Shown here: positions 11,163 to 23,700 of the stretch, one piece after another
Position numbering within the stretch: position 1 is the first letter of the stretch
How the letters are laid out: each line of letters begins with the position of its first letter
Assembly (NCBI GenBank): GCA_045837725.1
Contig: JBEWZL010000084.1
Span: 496,001-560,000 of the forward strand
From: Vermamoeba vermiformis
Lineage: Eukaryota > Tubulinea > Echinamoebida
Reading direction: 5' to 3'
Length of the DNA stretch: 64,000 nucleotides
The notes under the pieces: generated by a model
What the model was told of the DNA's origin: nothing
Databases searched by the model: none
What the model saw: the letters and a program-made list of their open reading frames with translations, nothing else
Translations under genes and position numbers: made by a program

Positions 11163-12493
11163 TTATTTGTGGTAGTGGAACTGCGTGTAGTACTCCATGG
11201 CATCCACGAGCTTCTCCACCTCACCCTCGAGTGCGGGGTCGTTGAAGACCTTGTTCAAGAACTCTGCATTGCCCAAGTAGCCAAAGGTCTGCGTCAAGCG
11301 GAACATGTTCTTGTTGGTCAGATGTGGCGACAAGAGACCCGTCAAAATATTCTCTGCCTTCTTAATCGATGCCTCCACCTTCTTGAGGGCATCGAGGACC
11401 ACTTGTTGCTGCACTCTGCCGCGCGCATTGAAGCACTTGATCATCAGTTCGAAGGACTCGCGTAACGGCGCATCTACTTCCAAAAAGTCATCGCCGGTAA
11501 GCTTCTTATTCTCGATTAATAGGTAGGACTTGACGGCAATCTTAATGATGTTCTTTTCAAACTCGTCAGCCTTCTTCTGACTCGACTCTTTCTTGACGAT
11601 CCGCTTCATGGCCGAGAGCAGACTGGTGGTCTCTTCGTTGATGATGGACTTGACGACGCGCTTGCCGAGGTGACTAGTCGCAGCACTGCCTGCCATCTTC
11701 TTCTTGGCGCGGTTCAGCACGCTCTCTTTCTTTCGCTTCACGCGCTGTGGGGCCTCGCTCTCATCCAGCTCCTTGTTCTTCTTGAGCGCGGCAATCCAAT
11801 CGCTGTGCTCCAATTGACTGCCCAGTGCGGCGGTGTAGCTGCTCTTGTCCTCGCCCTCACTCACTGTCAGCTGCAGCGCGAACTTCTTGTCGCCCACATC
11901 TGGGGCCTCCACCAGGGTAGCGCGCTTCAAATGCACGACGCCTGTCGGCTCTTGGTCCTAATCGAGCTGAGTATTAATTATGCCGAGTAGGTGATTTGGT
12001 TGAATGGTGATTGAGTCAATCTCGAGAAAAGGAATTGACAAACTCGATTAACAGACTCACAATGTATAACATATTCATCGATATGGTGTCAATAAAATAT
12101 TCTAATGATTAATATACGAAATAGCCTATTAGCAAGAAAATTGAATTTAATTTTGCATCAGTTAACGCTCAAAGAATTTTTAAAAAAAAGAGAATCGGTT
12201 TGAATAGCGCGCGATAAATATGGATGTATTAACGAGGATATAATCCATAAAAATGTACATACTTTGGCGTCCTTGTAGTAAAACAAAGATCCCTTGATCA
12301 AGACACAATGCACAGCGCGCCACTTGTCTTTGACCTTCAATTCCATGTAGCCCACGCGGTCAGCTTTAATCTCTTCAATCACGACCTCTTCTTCGTCCTC
12401 GGAAGACGAGCTCTCATCGCGACCACTGTTGTTTGCTTTCTGCTCCTCTTTCTTCGCATCTGCTGCGTCTTTCTTCTTGTCTTTGTCTGCCAT
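11163..12493 (-). CDS. PH domain - TIPE (TNFAIP8) domain protein
   Basis: Two exons (12263-12493, 11163-11957) joined in phase give 341 residues. A charged N-terminal stretch (KKDAADAKKEEQKANN, then SSSSEDEEEVV) precedes a PH domain that begins GYMELKVKDKWRAVHCVL, crosses the intron at YYKDAK/DQEPTGVVHLK and ends HSDWIAALKK. A basic linker leads to a TIPE domain (about residues 170-341): LGKRVVKSIINEETTSLL, FEKNIIKIAVKSYLL and TFGYLGNAEFLNKVFNDP match the TNFAIP8 helical bundle. TIPE proteins carry phosphoinositides in a hydrophobic cavity, so two lipid-binding modules in one chain suggest phosphoinositide transfer or sensing at membranes. The intron (305 bp) is long for this genome. Confidence 0.82.
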
Positions 12494-12755
12494 ATTGTAC
12501 AACTATATATTATATACACGAGGTGTTGGCGCACTGTCTAATTACAAATCAATACTACGGATATTTGGCTGCACAAATGGAGTCCACCAGGGCCATTGCC
12601 TAAACGGGAATAACGCGAATCAACTGCATGCATCGACCCCCTAAGGACTAATAGGCTATTTATATATAATCCGCGAATGACTCGCTCTCCGAGTCGTTGT
12701 ACAAAACAAAAAAGAATTGTTTGCCTAATTAGGCAAATCACATCCACTAAGGTGC

Positions 12756-14452
12756 TCAAAGTCGACTGCGCAGTGCAGGAGTGATCTCATCTACGGTGCG
12801 CAGTTCTTCAGGGTCTTCTTTGAGCAAGAATCGCTTCAATCCATCGCTGTACGTCACAAAATAGTGCTCCCAGTTCAGATGGCGCACATCGAATTCGAAC
12901 AGCGCGCGATCTGTGCCATTCAACTGATCTAGCAGCGCATCGACATTGTCGCACGCGAAGAACCACTGATTGGTGGTGAAGAAGGCGAGCGAGCTGATGG
13001 CTTTGTCGAGTTTCTGCGTGGCCGAGACAAATTTAGCTTTCTTGCCCGTGACGATGCGACCCAGATCTGCCACCCCTGCTGGCACCACGTGACCGAGGTA
13101 GTGCATGAAGCGATGCAGCACGGGATTGCCGACGTAGAAGCACCAAGCAGGGCCCATCATCTGCTTGGGCGGAGTGCGTGAAAATATCTGCACGGTGGTG
13201 CTCTTGGGCCAGTCCCAGCGACACGGATTCTTGGCACTGGTCGCCATGTGGTACACGGGGATTGAGCGTCGCGCGAGGGGCATGCCATTGCTGTCGTACT
13301 CGCTCGCTGTCTCGTCCACGCCGCGCCACACGCCACTGGCTGCAACGGCGAGAATGGCATTGGCCACGTGATCGACGGGTATCATGTCCGCGACTTTGTT
13401 GGGATGTCCGCGCATAAAGTGCAGTGCGCCGAGTCCACACGCGAGCATGAGCCCATTGGCACCGATCATGCTGTCCATCCACCCGGGCAGCGGCTCTTTC
13501 TCCGCGCACCCGACAATCGAGGGCCGCACGATGAGCAGTGGGGCGCGCAGTCGCGGTGCTTCATCGACCTCGCGCTGCAGCAGTGTCTCGCCCAGGGCCT
13601 TGCTGAAGGTGTACGTGTTGGGATAGGGCGCAATCAGCTCCATCACGCGCTGATCCATCTCGGGATCGGAGAGTGCCGTGATGTACTCGAGCACGTGATA
13701 GGGGTCCCACACCGTGCTCTGACCAGGGCCCTGACGCGTGCCGTGCAGCCACTTCTTGCGCGTGTTGTTGCCGAGCGGATAAATCTTCTCGCGTATCTGC
13801 GTGTAGCCCAAGCGAATCGAATTCACGTAGCAAGTGGACACGTGCACCATGGCCTTCAACTGCACGCAGCGCTTGGCGAGGTCGAGCACGCGCTTGCTGC
13901 CCAGCACATTCATCTCAATGGCCAGACGCAGCTGTTCCATGAACTTGGTGGTGGCCGCACAGTGCAAGATGAGTGTCACCTCGCGCTCGAGCTCCGCAGT
14001 GTCGTGCGCGGACAGACCGAGCCCGGGCTTGGCAATGTCACCGTCCAGCGCCACGATGCGACTCTTCAGCTCGGGCTGGGCACGCAACAGGTCCTCGAAG
14101 ATGAATACTGACAGCACTTCGCGCTCAAATCGCTCTGCAGGGGTGACACCGCGCTTGGCTCGAATCAACACGTAAATGCGCTGCACGTGCGGGCACTCCG
14201 TCAACAACTTCCACAGCACGATCTTGCCCAGGAACCCTGTCGCTCCCGTCAAGAAGATTGTCTGCGCCTCCAGTGTTTGAACTATGCGCGAGTCCTGTGG
14301 GGCAAGTAATAGCGATTAATACGCGCTGCAATTGTACAACCGACTGGGGCACTGAATCTCGATCTGATCGGAAAATATCCTTCCAGCTTACAAAGGAGTC
14401 TGTATACATGAATTATTTTAATATTACTTACCCCACGATTTATTTTGCTCAT
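12756..14452 (-). CDS. Fatty acyl-CoA reductase (alcohol-forming)
   Basis: Reduces fatty acyl-CoA to fatty alcohol with NADPH, at peroxisome or ER membranes. Exon 1 is only 21 nt (14432-14452, MSKINRG); exon 2 is 12756-14294; total 519 residues, the usual FAR size. The NAD(P)-binding motif TGATGFLGKIVLWKLL, the catalytic YTFSKALGE (Tyr-x3-Lys) and LIVRPSIVG mark the extended-SDR domain; the C-terminal 'sterile' domain starts near NPVLHRFMHYLG. Divergent from ITPK1 with 181 bp between starts. Product could be ether-lipid precursors or waxes; the sequence does not decide. Confidence 0.88.
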
Positions 14453-14574
14453 GGTGCTGTAACTGGCTTGGCTCAGTGCGTTATTGCGGTGCGTTTCAGA
14501 AGATAAATAAATAATCATTTTTTCACAGCTGTGAAACTTTGAAGAACACCAGCACCACACCTCGTGCTGGTTAT

Positions 14575-14618
14575 TAGGAGAGTATAGTAGAGTAGAGTAG
14601 AGTGTAGTATAGTACTGG
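14575..14618. repeat. AGTAG microsatellite in a divergent promoter
   Basis: The gap between the FAR and ITPK1 start codons contains a short run of AGTAG/TATAG-like pentamers just upstream of the ITPK1 start at 14634. Confidence 0.7.
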
Positions 14619-14633
14619 GGACTAACAATCACT

Positions 14634-15816
14634 ATGACCGAGCACACTCCCATCACACACGTAAGCAAGACAGTTCAATTTGAATTCGCAGTACTACTCT
14701 ATATGATGCGCTATTATTAATATTGCAGCTCTAGCATGTTGGCTATTATATGAGTGAGAAGAAAGAGAAGCAGATCGGCTGGTCTGAATTTGTTGCTTAC
14801 GCGAGGTACACCCATCGACCCTCCTATTCACACCGATCACTCGTGCCAGCACGCACCATGCACCGCACGTGTACTAATTCGCTGTTCACAGAACGCGCGG
14901 CCTGGCCATCAAGCGACTCGATCTGACCGTGCCCCTCAGCGCGCAATATCCGCTCGATGTGCTGCTGCTCAAAGTGACCGACGAGTACGCACATCAAGCA
15001 CGTGACCCGCGCAGTGCGGAGATTGTGCGCGTGATTGAGGGCTGGGTGCAGCAGTGGGGTGCAGAACGGCCGTTGACACGTGTCATTGACTTGCCGCAGC
15101 ACCAGGCCCGCACGACTGACCGCGTGGCACTCGCACAACTCGCGGACTGGCTGGTGGCACAGTGCCAGCTGACACCGCTGCTGACAGTCGCGAGCAGTGT
15201 GACAGCACAGCACGGCGACGAGCACGTGATCGATGCGCTGCGCTGGCCAATCATGTGCAAGCCCCTGCAAGCGAGTGGCAGCAGCAGCGCGCACGACATG
15301 TCCATCTTGTTCAATCGCGCGCAAGTGCAGCTATTTTTAGAACAGCATCCTGGCAAGTATTTGTTGCAAGAATTTATTCCGCACAATGCCACCATCTTCA
15401 AGATTTACGTCATCAACAACTCCAGTCACGTGGTCAAGAGGCCCTCATTTCCTAATTTGGACACATTCGGCGCCGATCACGTGCCAATTCGATTCGATTC
15501 CCAGGCAGTCAAGCACGTGTTGCCACCAGAGCTCACCGCGGAATATCAGTGCTCGCAGCCAGCTCCGCCCGATCACGTGATCGATCAGATTTCACACGCC
15601 ATCATGCAGTACTTTGGCATTTCCTTATTTGGCTACGATCTCATCACGGACATCAGAAATAACAAGCACGTGGTCATTGACGTCAATTTCTTCCCAGGTA
15701 AGTTCCCACAGCACTATTTTTAGCACGGCTAATCATTGCGGCTATTTTCAGACTACAAAGGGGTGCCGGAACTGCCCGACAAACTCTACAGCCACTTGAT
15801 GCGCACTCTCAATTAG
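14634..15816 (+). CDS. ITPK1: Inositol-tetrakisphosphate 1-kinase / inositol 1,3,4-trisphosphate 5/6-kinase
   Basis: ATP-grasp kinase of cytosolic inositol phosphate metabolism. Four exons (14634-14660, 14735-14805, 14892-15697, 15752-15816) give 322 residues, matching the family core. Recognisable blocks: HVGYYMSEKKEKQIGW at the start, YPLDVLLLKVTDEY, RWPIMCKPLQASGS, HDMSILFNRAQ, LLQEFIPHNATIFKIYV, KRPSFPNLDTF, GISLFGYDLITDI and HVVIDVNFFPDYKGVPE with the metal-binding DVN. The fit to the human protein is good throughout. A TGACACGTGTCA lies in the coding sequence at 15074 and CTATTTTTAG words occur in exon 3 and in intron 3. Confidence 0.92.
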
Positions 15817-15963
15817 GAAATAAACTTGTATTTTGTCACGTGTCTCTGTTGCAGTCCCTCTACCAGGGCTGTGGATGAAATTTCTGCAACGACTGCAGCC
15901 TCCAGTCAATTTAAATTTTTTGAGCGCAGCACCAGCACACATCGAGCAGTCATATACACAGCC

Positions 15964-17240
15964 ATGCTCAGATCTTCGGGCGACTATTCCAGCACGAGTT
16001 CATTGCAGCGCATCAAACTGCGCGTGTATTTTGTGGATGGAGCGTGCAAGAGTCTGGCGGTGACGGAAGAGGCCACCTTCCTCGATCTGCTCTACATACT
16101 CGTGAACAAGCTCTCGATGGGCGATACACAGCCTACCTCCAAGACCGCGCAGCTATTGTCGCAAATGTTTGCTTTCTTTTCTGTTACTGGCGACAATTCA
16201 GGTAAAATCTGCTCAAATAATAAGCCCGTTGCCTAGAATAATGTCCTATAATATGGAAATATCGCCCAATAATTATATGCACTCACTTGCCTCTTGTTTC
16301 AGAGCACAAGTTGCTGGATTGGAGTGCGTTGCCGTTGCAAGCGATGAACGAGTGGACCACGAGTGCCGACCACTTCTTGTTCAAGCGCGTGTTATTCATA
16401 CGCGAACACTACGAGCGCGAGGTGACAGACGATGTGCTGCTCGATCTGACCTGGCGTCAAGCACACCGCGCACTGCTGTCGCACCACCAGTACCGCTACG
16501 ATCCCATTGCGGCTAATAATAGCTCACTCAGCACTGCTGTCAACCTCGCCGTGTCAGTCACGCATCAGAGCGCGTCAACGCCCTCCTCACCCGCCACCGC
16601 ACGTGACTCCACTGCCCTGGTCGAACACGAGCTCGGAACATCTCCGTGGGCCCTGGTTGATTGGGGCGTGCCGAGCCCTGACGAAGCACTCGAACTCGCG
16701 GCACTGAGCGCGGCAATCTCTGCGCCGATTGGTGCCCTGAACGGACTGAGCTGCACTGAACTGCGCGCACTGCTGTCACGTGGGGTCTGGACGCAACGGC
16801 GTGCCACCGACTGGGAAACAGCCCTCGCGAAACAAGTGCAATCTCTCAAGGCACGTGGTCTCAGCGCACGTGATGCAATGAAGGAATATCTAAAAATAGC
16901 GCAGAACTTGACCTTTTATGGTGCCATGCTGTTTTTCAACTGCAAATCCTGTGACAGCAACAGTGCACTGAACAGCGCGCTGGCCACCAAGAAAATTCCC
17001 AACAAATTAGTGATTGCTGTCAACGAGGACGGAATAATTCTGCTGCGTCGCGAAGGAACATTTTTGGCGGTGTATCCCTTCGCAAAGATCAAAAACTGGA
17101 GCTCGTCGTTCAGCTCGTTCTCGTTTGACGTGGAGGAGACGCAACTCGAATTTGAGACCGCTGAAGGCGAGACGATTGCCTTGGTGGTGCAAATGTACAT
17201 TGATCACTTGATTGACAACATTCTGCTGCCCTCCAACTAA
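15964..17240 (+). CDS. FERM-domain protein
   Basis: Two exons (15964-16201, 16303-17240) give 391 residues that are little more than one FERM domain. F1: IKLRVYFVDGACKSLAV to the intron; F2: KRVLFIREHYEREVTDD to the QYRYDP region, then a Ser/Thr-rich insertion of about 60 residues, then the rest of F2; F3 (PTB-like): FYGAMLFFNCK, LVIAVNEDGIILL, YPFAKIKNWSSS. The pattern of F3 resembles the MyTH4-FERM tails of myosins and talin-type heads, but no motor or rod is attached. FERM domains tie membrane proteins or lipids to actin; partner unknown. Start chosen at MLRSSGDYSS, directly before the F1 fold; an upstream in-frame ATG exists at 15826. Confidence 0.75.
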
Positions 17241-17664
17241 CCTGGAAGTGCCTTACACCATGTATTATATGAGAGACCTGTACAGTAAAGTAGATGCTTA
17301 AAAATGGTGTCTCTCAGTGTCTGGAGTGTTGCAATTGACTGCTCAAAGCATTCAGTGATGTTGATGAGTGGCCTTTAGAGTTTGTACAGGCTACTTGGGG
17401 CTCATTTGGAGACTGATTGTGGGTTGACGACAAGTACGCAGATCTGATGTAAGTTAGCAATTTACCAACTACCAAACTTTGCCAAAAGCACCAGCAGACC
17501 CAAGAAGTACTACTGATGGACCGGAGTCTTTAGGCAAAGTGCTGGAGGCTGAAAATGCTATGTTCTGCAGAAGAACTTCAGCATTGGATATCGTTCTAGT
17601 GGCTGCAATACCACTTAATCTTTGCTACAGCTAACACTAGTGCAGAGATAGTAATCATTCAAGA

Positions 17665-17800
17665 AATTGAGTCTCAGATTTTTTCTAAGGTCCAATAAAA
17701 AAATCCAGTAAATAAAAAATCCATTCAGATACCAGGAATTGAACCTAGGGCAACCACATCCCGTCCGCCATGGACCACACGTCCGCCGACCATACATCAG
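17665..17800 (-). repeat. tRNA-derived SINE-like copy 1
   Basis: On the minus strand there is a pol III B-box-like GGTTCAATTCC inside a 5-bp T-arm (CTAGG/CCTGG) near 17735-17750. It is followed by an A/T-rich tail and by a segment (17670-17700) shared with the second copy at about 18440. Confidence 0.5.
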
Positions 17801-18394
17801 ATAGTACGAAGTTTTTAATAAGATTTCTATATGCCATGTTTGAGGTTAAGCATATCTCTCCATATAAAAAGGTTTGCCACCATGCTGGACAAAGTTACAA
17901 CAAAAGTATGAATGATGCAAAAATTTTTGGACAGTTAGGTGACCGTGAATTCTAGCCAAAGTTCAGTGGAGTGCATAAAATACGTATATTTGTGTTGTAC
18001 CAAGTATGTGCTGATGGATGGGTTCATACTTAATGCTGAAAATTTACAATTGCTGTCACTACAATATCTTTGACGATTACCCATATTTTCTTGTTATATA
18101 GTGATAGTTCTAGGTATTTCTAAAGTTTATATTGCAGCGCATAGAACAAAGTTCTGGTACTGAAGTTCTTTGCAGAACAATGACATTTTCAGCCTACAGT
18201 CCAAAGCCTCCTGATGCCAATGGAGGTCAGCCAGGCCGAGTTGGCCAGTGTGGCAGGCCAAGAATTTGTGGCCAGTCCGGCCGGCCAGCTATGTATGTAT
18301 GGTACAAGGCGCCAAATGGTGTATCTGTACATATGGGGCATTAATATACATATTACTGCGCATTGGCTAATAACAAATCACTTGTAACGACATT

Positions 18395-18490
18395 CAGAAA
18401 AATAAAAAAATGGCAGACAGCAGGAATTGAACCTGGGACTCAGATTTTTTCTAAGTCCAATAAATAAAAAACCCGTGCAGTACAAAGATC
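18395..18490 (-). repeat. tRNA-derived SINE-like copy 2
   Basis: It shares GGTTCAATTCC with a CAGG/CCTG stem and the TCAGATTTTTTCTAAG segment with the copy at 17.7 kb. The two parts occur in a different order, suggesting abutting or nested copies. Confidence 0.5.
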
Positions 18491-18929
18491 TTATGGTGTG
18501 TCTGTACTGGGATTTAACACACCTGCTACAGCAGAATAGTTACACTTGTCTGCATCTTGTGAAACTGATTGCCCACCCTGGATGATGTTCTGCATTGCAG
18601 TTTTGAATGGAGGGATTTGGATTACGCTGAGGCCTAACATTGCTGACGCCAGAATCCTCCTTAGGTCTGGGCATTAATGACATCAACCAGGTGGGTGTTA
18701 TCTGTCCTGGCAAGTATATGGAGAGGTTGCAACTTCTTTTTTCTTTGGGGCCATAATGACTGAGTTACCAATATGCAATTATGACCCCTCTACCTAGATA
18801 ATGTGTGAATAAAAATTATTGTTACCCTGGGGAACCTGGGACTTCTGCATGGTTATTATTACTTATTTTGTAGTCAACTCCCAGGAACTGAGGCGTTTTT
18901 ACAACAAATTGCAACCCTTTATGCTAACG

Positions 18930-20434
18930 TTACATTTTGAATAGCTCCGTCATGCTGACACGAATAAATGGTCTTGAATAAGCAGGAACGACATTGCCCT
19001 TGCTGTCCACAGGCGAGGCATATGCCAGGTACAGTTCATTAGCAGCATAGTCAAATATGGCAATTTGTGCATCGCCAGTTTGAGCTCCAGCAGTGATGTA
19101 CTGGATGGTGTTGAGGGGCGTGTACTCGCCGTAGAATTGCGACATCAAGTCTCCCATGCACGGGTTGTGCGAGGGCTGCACGTGACGATCCAGATAGAGC
19201 AGACCAGGAAAGACGGGGTGTCCTGGATAGGCCTTGGTGTTGCGGTCATTGTGCACTTGCACATCATCAGGGCTGTAGCCCACAATCTTGAACTGTTGCG
19301 TGTCAGTCCAGTCACCGAGTCCGATCCAAATCGAGCACGTTCTCGCCGCTGAAGCAATGCGCGAGAGGGCGTTGTCGATGTCGCTGTCGTACTGCAAGAT
19401 GTCGCGCAACAAGAAGTGCCAGGGCACGCCTGCGCGGTGTTTGGTGCCGTTGTACTGCAGCCAGACCTGTCGCTGGTTAGTCATTTGACACGTGTCACTG
19501 TGCTATATTTAGCCGCACCTTTTCGCAGACTCCCATGGGGGCACTCGAGTAGCCAGTGATGGCACCAATGAACCCCGCAAATGACGCGGTGGAGAAGGCG
19601 TGTCCGTAGCCAGTCTTGGGGTGATAGACCGTGAGCACGGGGAACTGTTGGAAGGGACTGTGCGGCAGTATGAGTATAGTACAGCGGTGTATATAGACAG
19701 TCACACTTACCCGTGCACTTCCCAATCGAGTGCGCGCAGTTGCAGCAAAGTGCCGTTCTTGATCGCAGGACCCCATGCGCCGTACATGCTGCACGCTGCT
19801 TGAATCAACTCGGGCAACATCTGCACGCGCACGAGTTCCATGTAGTCGATCTGTGCGCCATCGGAAATACCGCGCAACTCCTCGAAAAAGTGCGCGGGGG
19901 TGTAGGGCTTGGTCATCCAATAGGTGAGTTCAAGTGCTGCGTACACACCTGGGGCCACGCAGAATGCATTAGTATCTAGATCCGAACTTTCAACAGAAAA
20001 AGAGGTGGAACAAGTCTTTAAACAATTTATCAACAAGATTAATAATGATATCTATATAGGCTATCTAATGCATACGTACCTCCCTCTTCAATAGCTTTGC
20101 GAATAAAGTCTGGCAAGTCATCCAAGTACTTGTCAAGCTGTTTATACGCGTAGTCGTAGAATTGATCCACGAGCTTGTGGATTTGATCTTGCAACAGTAC
20201 GCCATATGCATAGCCCATCTCGTAGTCTGTGCCGTAAACATGCACCACGCTGATGGGCGGATCCACGGAGTCTACGACGGTTAACTTGCCATTGGCTATC
20301 TGTTTGACGAGCTTGGGTGTAGCGAGACTAGGGAACTGCATATTAGGCACACCCGCACAGCTCTTGGGGATCTGCGCTTCAACGAGCCAGAGAGAGGCCC
20401 ACACGAGCACTGCAGCGATGACTATGGCACGCAT
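18930..20434 (-). CDS. Secreted C45-family / penicillin acylase-like Ntn hydrolase
   Basis: Four exons (20080-20434, 19711-19948, 19519-19657, 18930-19466) give 422 residues. A signal peptide (MRAIVIAAVLVWASLWLVEA) leads to a body typical of the C45 / acyl-CoA:6-aminopenicillanate acyltransferase clan: YGTDYEMGYAYGVLL, then the probable autocatalytic cleavage and nucleophile Cys in ACSMYGAWG, LRALDWEVHG, and GFIGAITGYSSAPMGVCEKV across the next junction. Such enzymes hydrolyse or form amide bonds and mature by self-cleavage; a secreted or lysosomal amidase is the likely role. Intron 19467-19518 holds a TGACACGTGTCA palindrome. Its start lies 300 bp from the 3' end of the next minus-strand gene. 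Confidence 0.8.
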
Positions 20435-20734
20435 CACTATCAACTAGCTGTGTAATCAGTAGTGTATAGTAGCAATGATATATATATAATAAGAGAGCTG
20501 TGTTGCCTCTGTGACTGCACTGATTGCTATTGACACGCAGAGGTGATTGATGTTGCACACACGTGACTCGCACGAACACCACGAGGAACATAAACAACAC
20601 TTGTCTTTATTCGCACTATAATGATGCATCTATCGCAACTAAATATGACCCTTCGCACTACTCTTCAAAGCCCGTGTTCTCTCTCTGCACATCCGCGAGT
20701 AATTTACTGCACAGTGCCTTCACCGCCACAGAGC

Positions 20735-23700
20735 CTATAAATAGCTCGATATTAATACGCAATCATTGAAGGCAATGGTGGTGTTACCGCGCTGTTTTCC
20801 GAGCAACAGATGTGGCACCAATACCGCGCAGAGCTGTGGGTGCGTGGTGCGTTGTTGTTGCAGGTGCGCGAGTGATCGAACACTGGGCTGCAGTGCACTC
20901 AACAGCTGCGCTCGATCTGCACTCAACTCGCGACTCCACAGCTCAACCAGCTCTGTCCTCTGCACCGTGGGGATTAACAAAGTACGCGTAAGGAACGATG
21001 CTTGTAGTATGGCGATACTCACCTGTGCCTCGCGACAGAACTGCAACAAGGTGCACACGACGGACACGCGCGCAGCAAAGTCGTGCAGCTCGTTGTAGAT
21101 CAGCAGCACGTGTCGCGTGTAGGCCGTGCTCTCTGCAGTGCCATCAGCTGTGCTCGCAACATAATGTGTTGATAAGACACCACTTACCTCGTGCTGCAAG
21201 CTGTGCAAAGAAGGAGAGTGCCAGTGCAGCGAGTGACGCATCGGTGTGCAGCAGTTGTCGTGCGAGTGACGGCAGCACAAGCTCGTGTTTGATGAGACGA
21301 TGCAAGGCCAGTGCACTCAACACACGCATCGCTGTCAGCTGCACGCTGAGGGGCTGTGCGTCGCTGATGCTGTGCGCGAGTGCCGTGAGCAGTGGCGCAG
21401 TGTCACGCGGATACTGCACCAAGAGATCACCGTAGATGACTGCACAACGACTGTTAGTACTAACTGCGCGGCACTACCATATGGGCTGTGGTGTTACCGA
21501 GCACTTCAGCAGTCCAGTCACCTTGCGCACTCATCTCGTGCAGTAGTGGCAAGTAGTGCTGAGTGAGCTGCACTCAAAGCAGTGAGCTGGCATGGCATGC
21601 AATACAAGTGGACTTACCGCGAGACTGGTGGCCATCATTCGACCCAGTGCGAGCAGTGCTGCACGACGCAGCGGTGCATAGGCTGTGCAGCATTAACACA
21701 CCCGTGTTGGCCATCAATGCAACATCACACTTACGCGACACCACGCACTCTGCCACCAATGGCACATAGCGAGCAAAAAACCCATCGGAGCTTGTCAAGC
21801 CTTCAATCGCGTGCGTGACTCGCTCCTCAATCACGTGCCTTCGAGTGAGCTCATCTGCACACAGCGTTAGTACTGCCACCACAGTGCCCACCGTACCTTT
21901 GTAGTCCTGTTCTCGCACCGCAGACTCAATGACGCGCGTGATGTAACTCGTCGCATGTGTCATCAGCTCGCCCGTAAACTCCACGAATCGACACATCTGA
22001 GCACGCATTAGTGGCACCCACACAGCACAGCACTCACCTGCGCGATGGAGGAGGACTCGCAGTGCCTCAGTGTCTCTTCGTACAGCTGCAAGAGCATGGC
22101 TCCACGTGCTACAGGCCCGTCGCGCAGTGTGTACAAGAGTCGCACGCTCGCTCGCACATTGCCCAGCTTGATGAGGGCCAACAAGTACTCGTCGCAGAAC
22201 TCCTCGATTGCTGCATGTGGTGCGCGTGTTGAGTTGTGTGCCAGTACCTAGTGCACGTGAATAGAGTCGCACGATGAGAGGTCATACGCACCTGCAGCGC
22301 AAAGTTGTTGATGCGCTGAAAATAGTCCAGCTGTGACTCGTTCAGTGAACGGCTCTGTGCCTGCAACGCGAACTCCTCCAAGTACTGCACGAGTGGCGCG
22401 ATGAACGGCGCTGATTCGCAGGTGTGACTCAGATGCGCGAGCACTGCAACAATGGCATTAACGACAGCACAAGCATGACACATGTGGATCAAGTATCACT
22501 ACCAATGATAGCCCCCAGTCTCAGCGCAGAGGACTGTGATTGTTGCACAGTGTGGCGACGCACATCGTGTTGCTCCAACAGCGCGCAAAATGACTGCAAG
22601 TGTCGCGTAGGCTCAAAGAACACTGCAAACAACGTGCTGAGCAATTCGCGCACCGATCTGTCGTGTTCACGCATCATGTGGGCGATCATCTGTTCAAACA
22701 GCTCGAGTTCATGGGTATTCAATCTGCACAATGGAATCAGCGCATATCAGGACGTGACTGCTTACCGAGCAGCGAGCAGCGACAGACTGACTGCAGCGTA
22801 CAGGGCGAATTCAGACTCGCCGGGAAATCGCAGCGCACTGGCAATAATGCGCGACACACTGCTGCCCAGCGTATCGTCGTTGAATGCAAAGCACGGCAGC
22901 AAGTGATGCAGCTCCACCATAACATCGGCACACATGAGCTGTTCGATGGCGCGCACCAAGTCTTTGGACCACTTCTCCGAGGCTGGATGCACATTCAACA
23001 TGCGATACAACTGTGGCATGGCGCGCTCGTAGAAGACAGCAGTGTATTCAGCATCAGCTCTGATTGACATGTGAGTGATGTGCTGCGTCACAGACTGCTC
23101 ACCTATCACGCATGTCGTGCAGTCGGTGCAGCGATTTGACAGCTTGCAGCCGTACTGCCTTGCTGTCGTCATGGAGAGCTGCAGTCACCACGCACTGCAC
23201 GGTGTTAGTGCCAGCAGTGCAGATCAGAGGACGTACCAATCTGTCAGCGAATGATGCAGCATCGTGTGCAACAGCTGCACTCACTGTCCGTGTACGAATG
23301 TGCGCATCAGCGTCGTGTGCGAGTGTCACCACGAACGACCAATCATGTGCGAGTGCCAGCAACACATCGACCAAGACACGACGAGTGGGACTGGCTGCGG
23401 TGCTGTAGATTGCCAACAGGTCTGCAGTGAACAGCGCCACTGCACGTCTATCTCGTTCACAACACTCTTTCACGAATGCCATCAAGCGAGTGGCACTGTC
23501 TTTGCGGTTCTTTTTAGCTGTGCGATCACCATGCTTCAGTGCAGCGACAATGTGGTGCAAGAACTGCAGTCCCCACGCACGATGCAACTGCATTACTTTG
23601 TCGAAGAACACGACGAGCACTGCGCTGACCTGCGGCTTGTCCATCAGTAGTTGTACCAGCATTGTGCGGTGTGTGCGAGCAACGGACTCGTCTGGCAGCT

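Larger units (their letters stand above)
17241..18929. other. 1.7-kb gene-free region with SINE-like copies
   Basis: No supported gene. It contains two tRNA-derived SINE-like copies (listed separately), a GGCC-rich stretch near 18215-18295 and otherwise anonymous sequence lacking the CACGTG words common in flanking genes. Confidence 0.55.

Noticed and set aside
13368-14111. 247-codon plus-strand frame
   Set aside because: Antisense shadow of the fatty acyl-CoA reductase exon; GC-biased codons open the opposite frame.
12756-14452. Fatty acyl reductase as part of a gene cluster with ITPK1
   Set aside because: They only share a divergent promoter; the pathways are unrelated and similar head-to-head pairs occur throughout the window.
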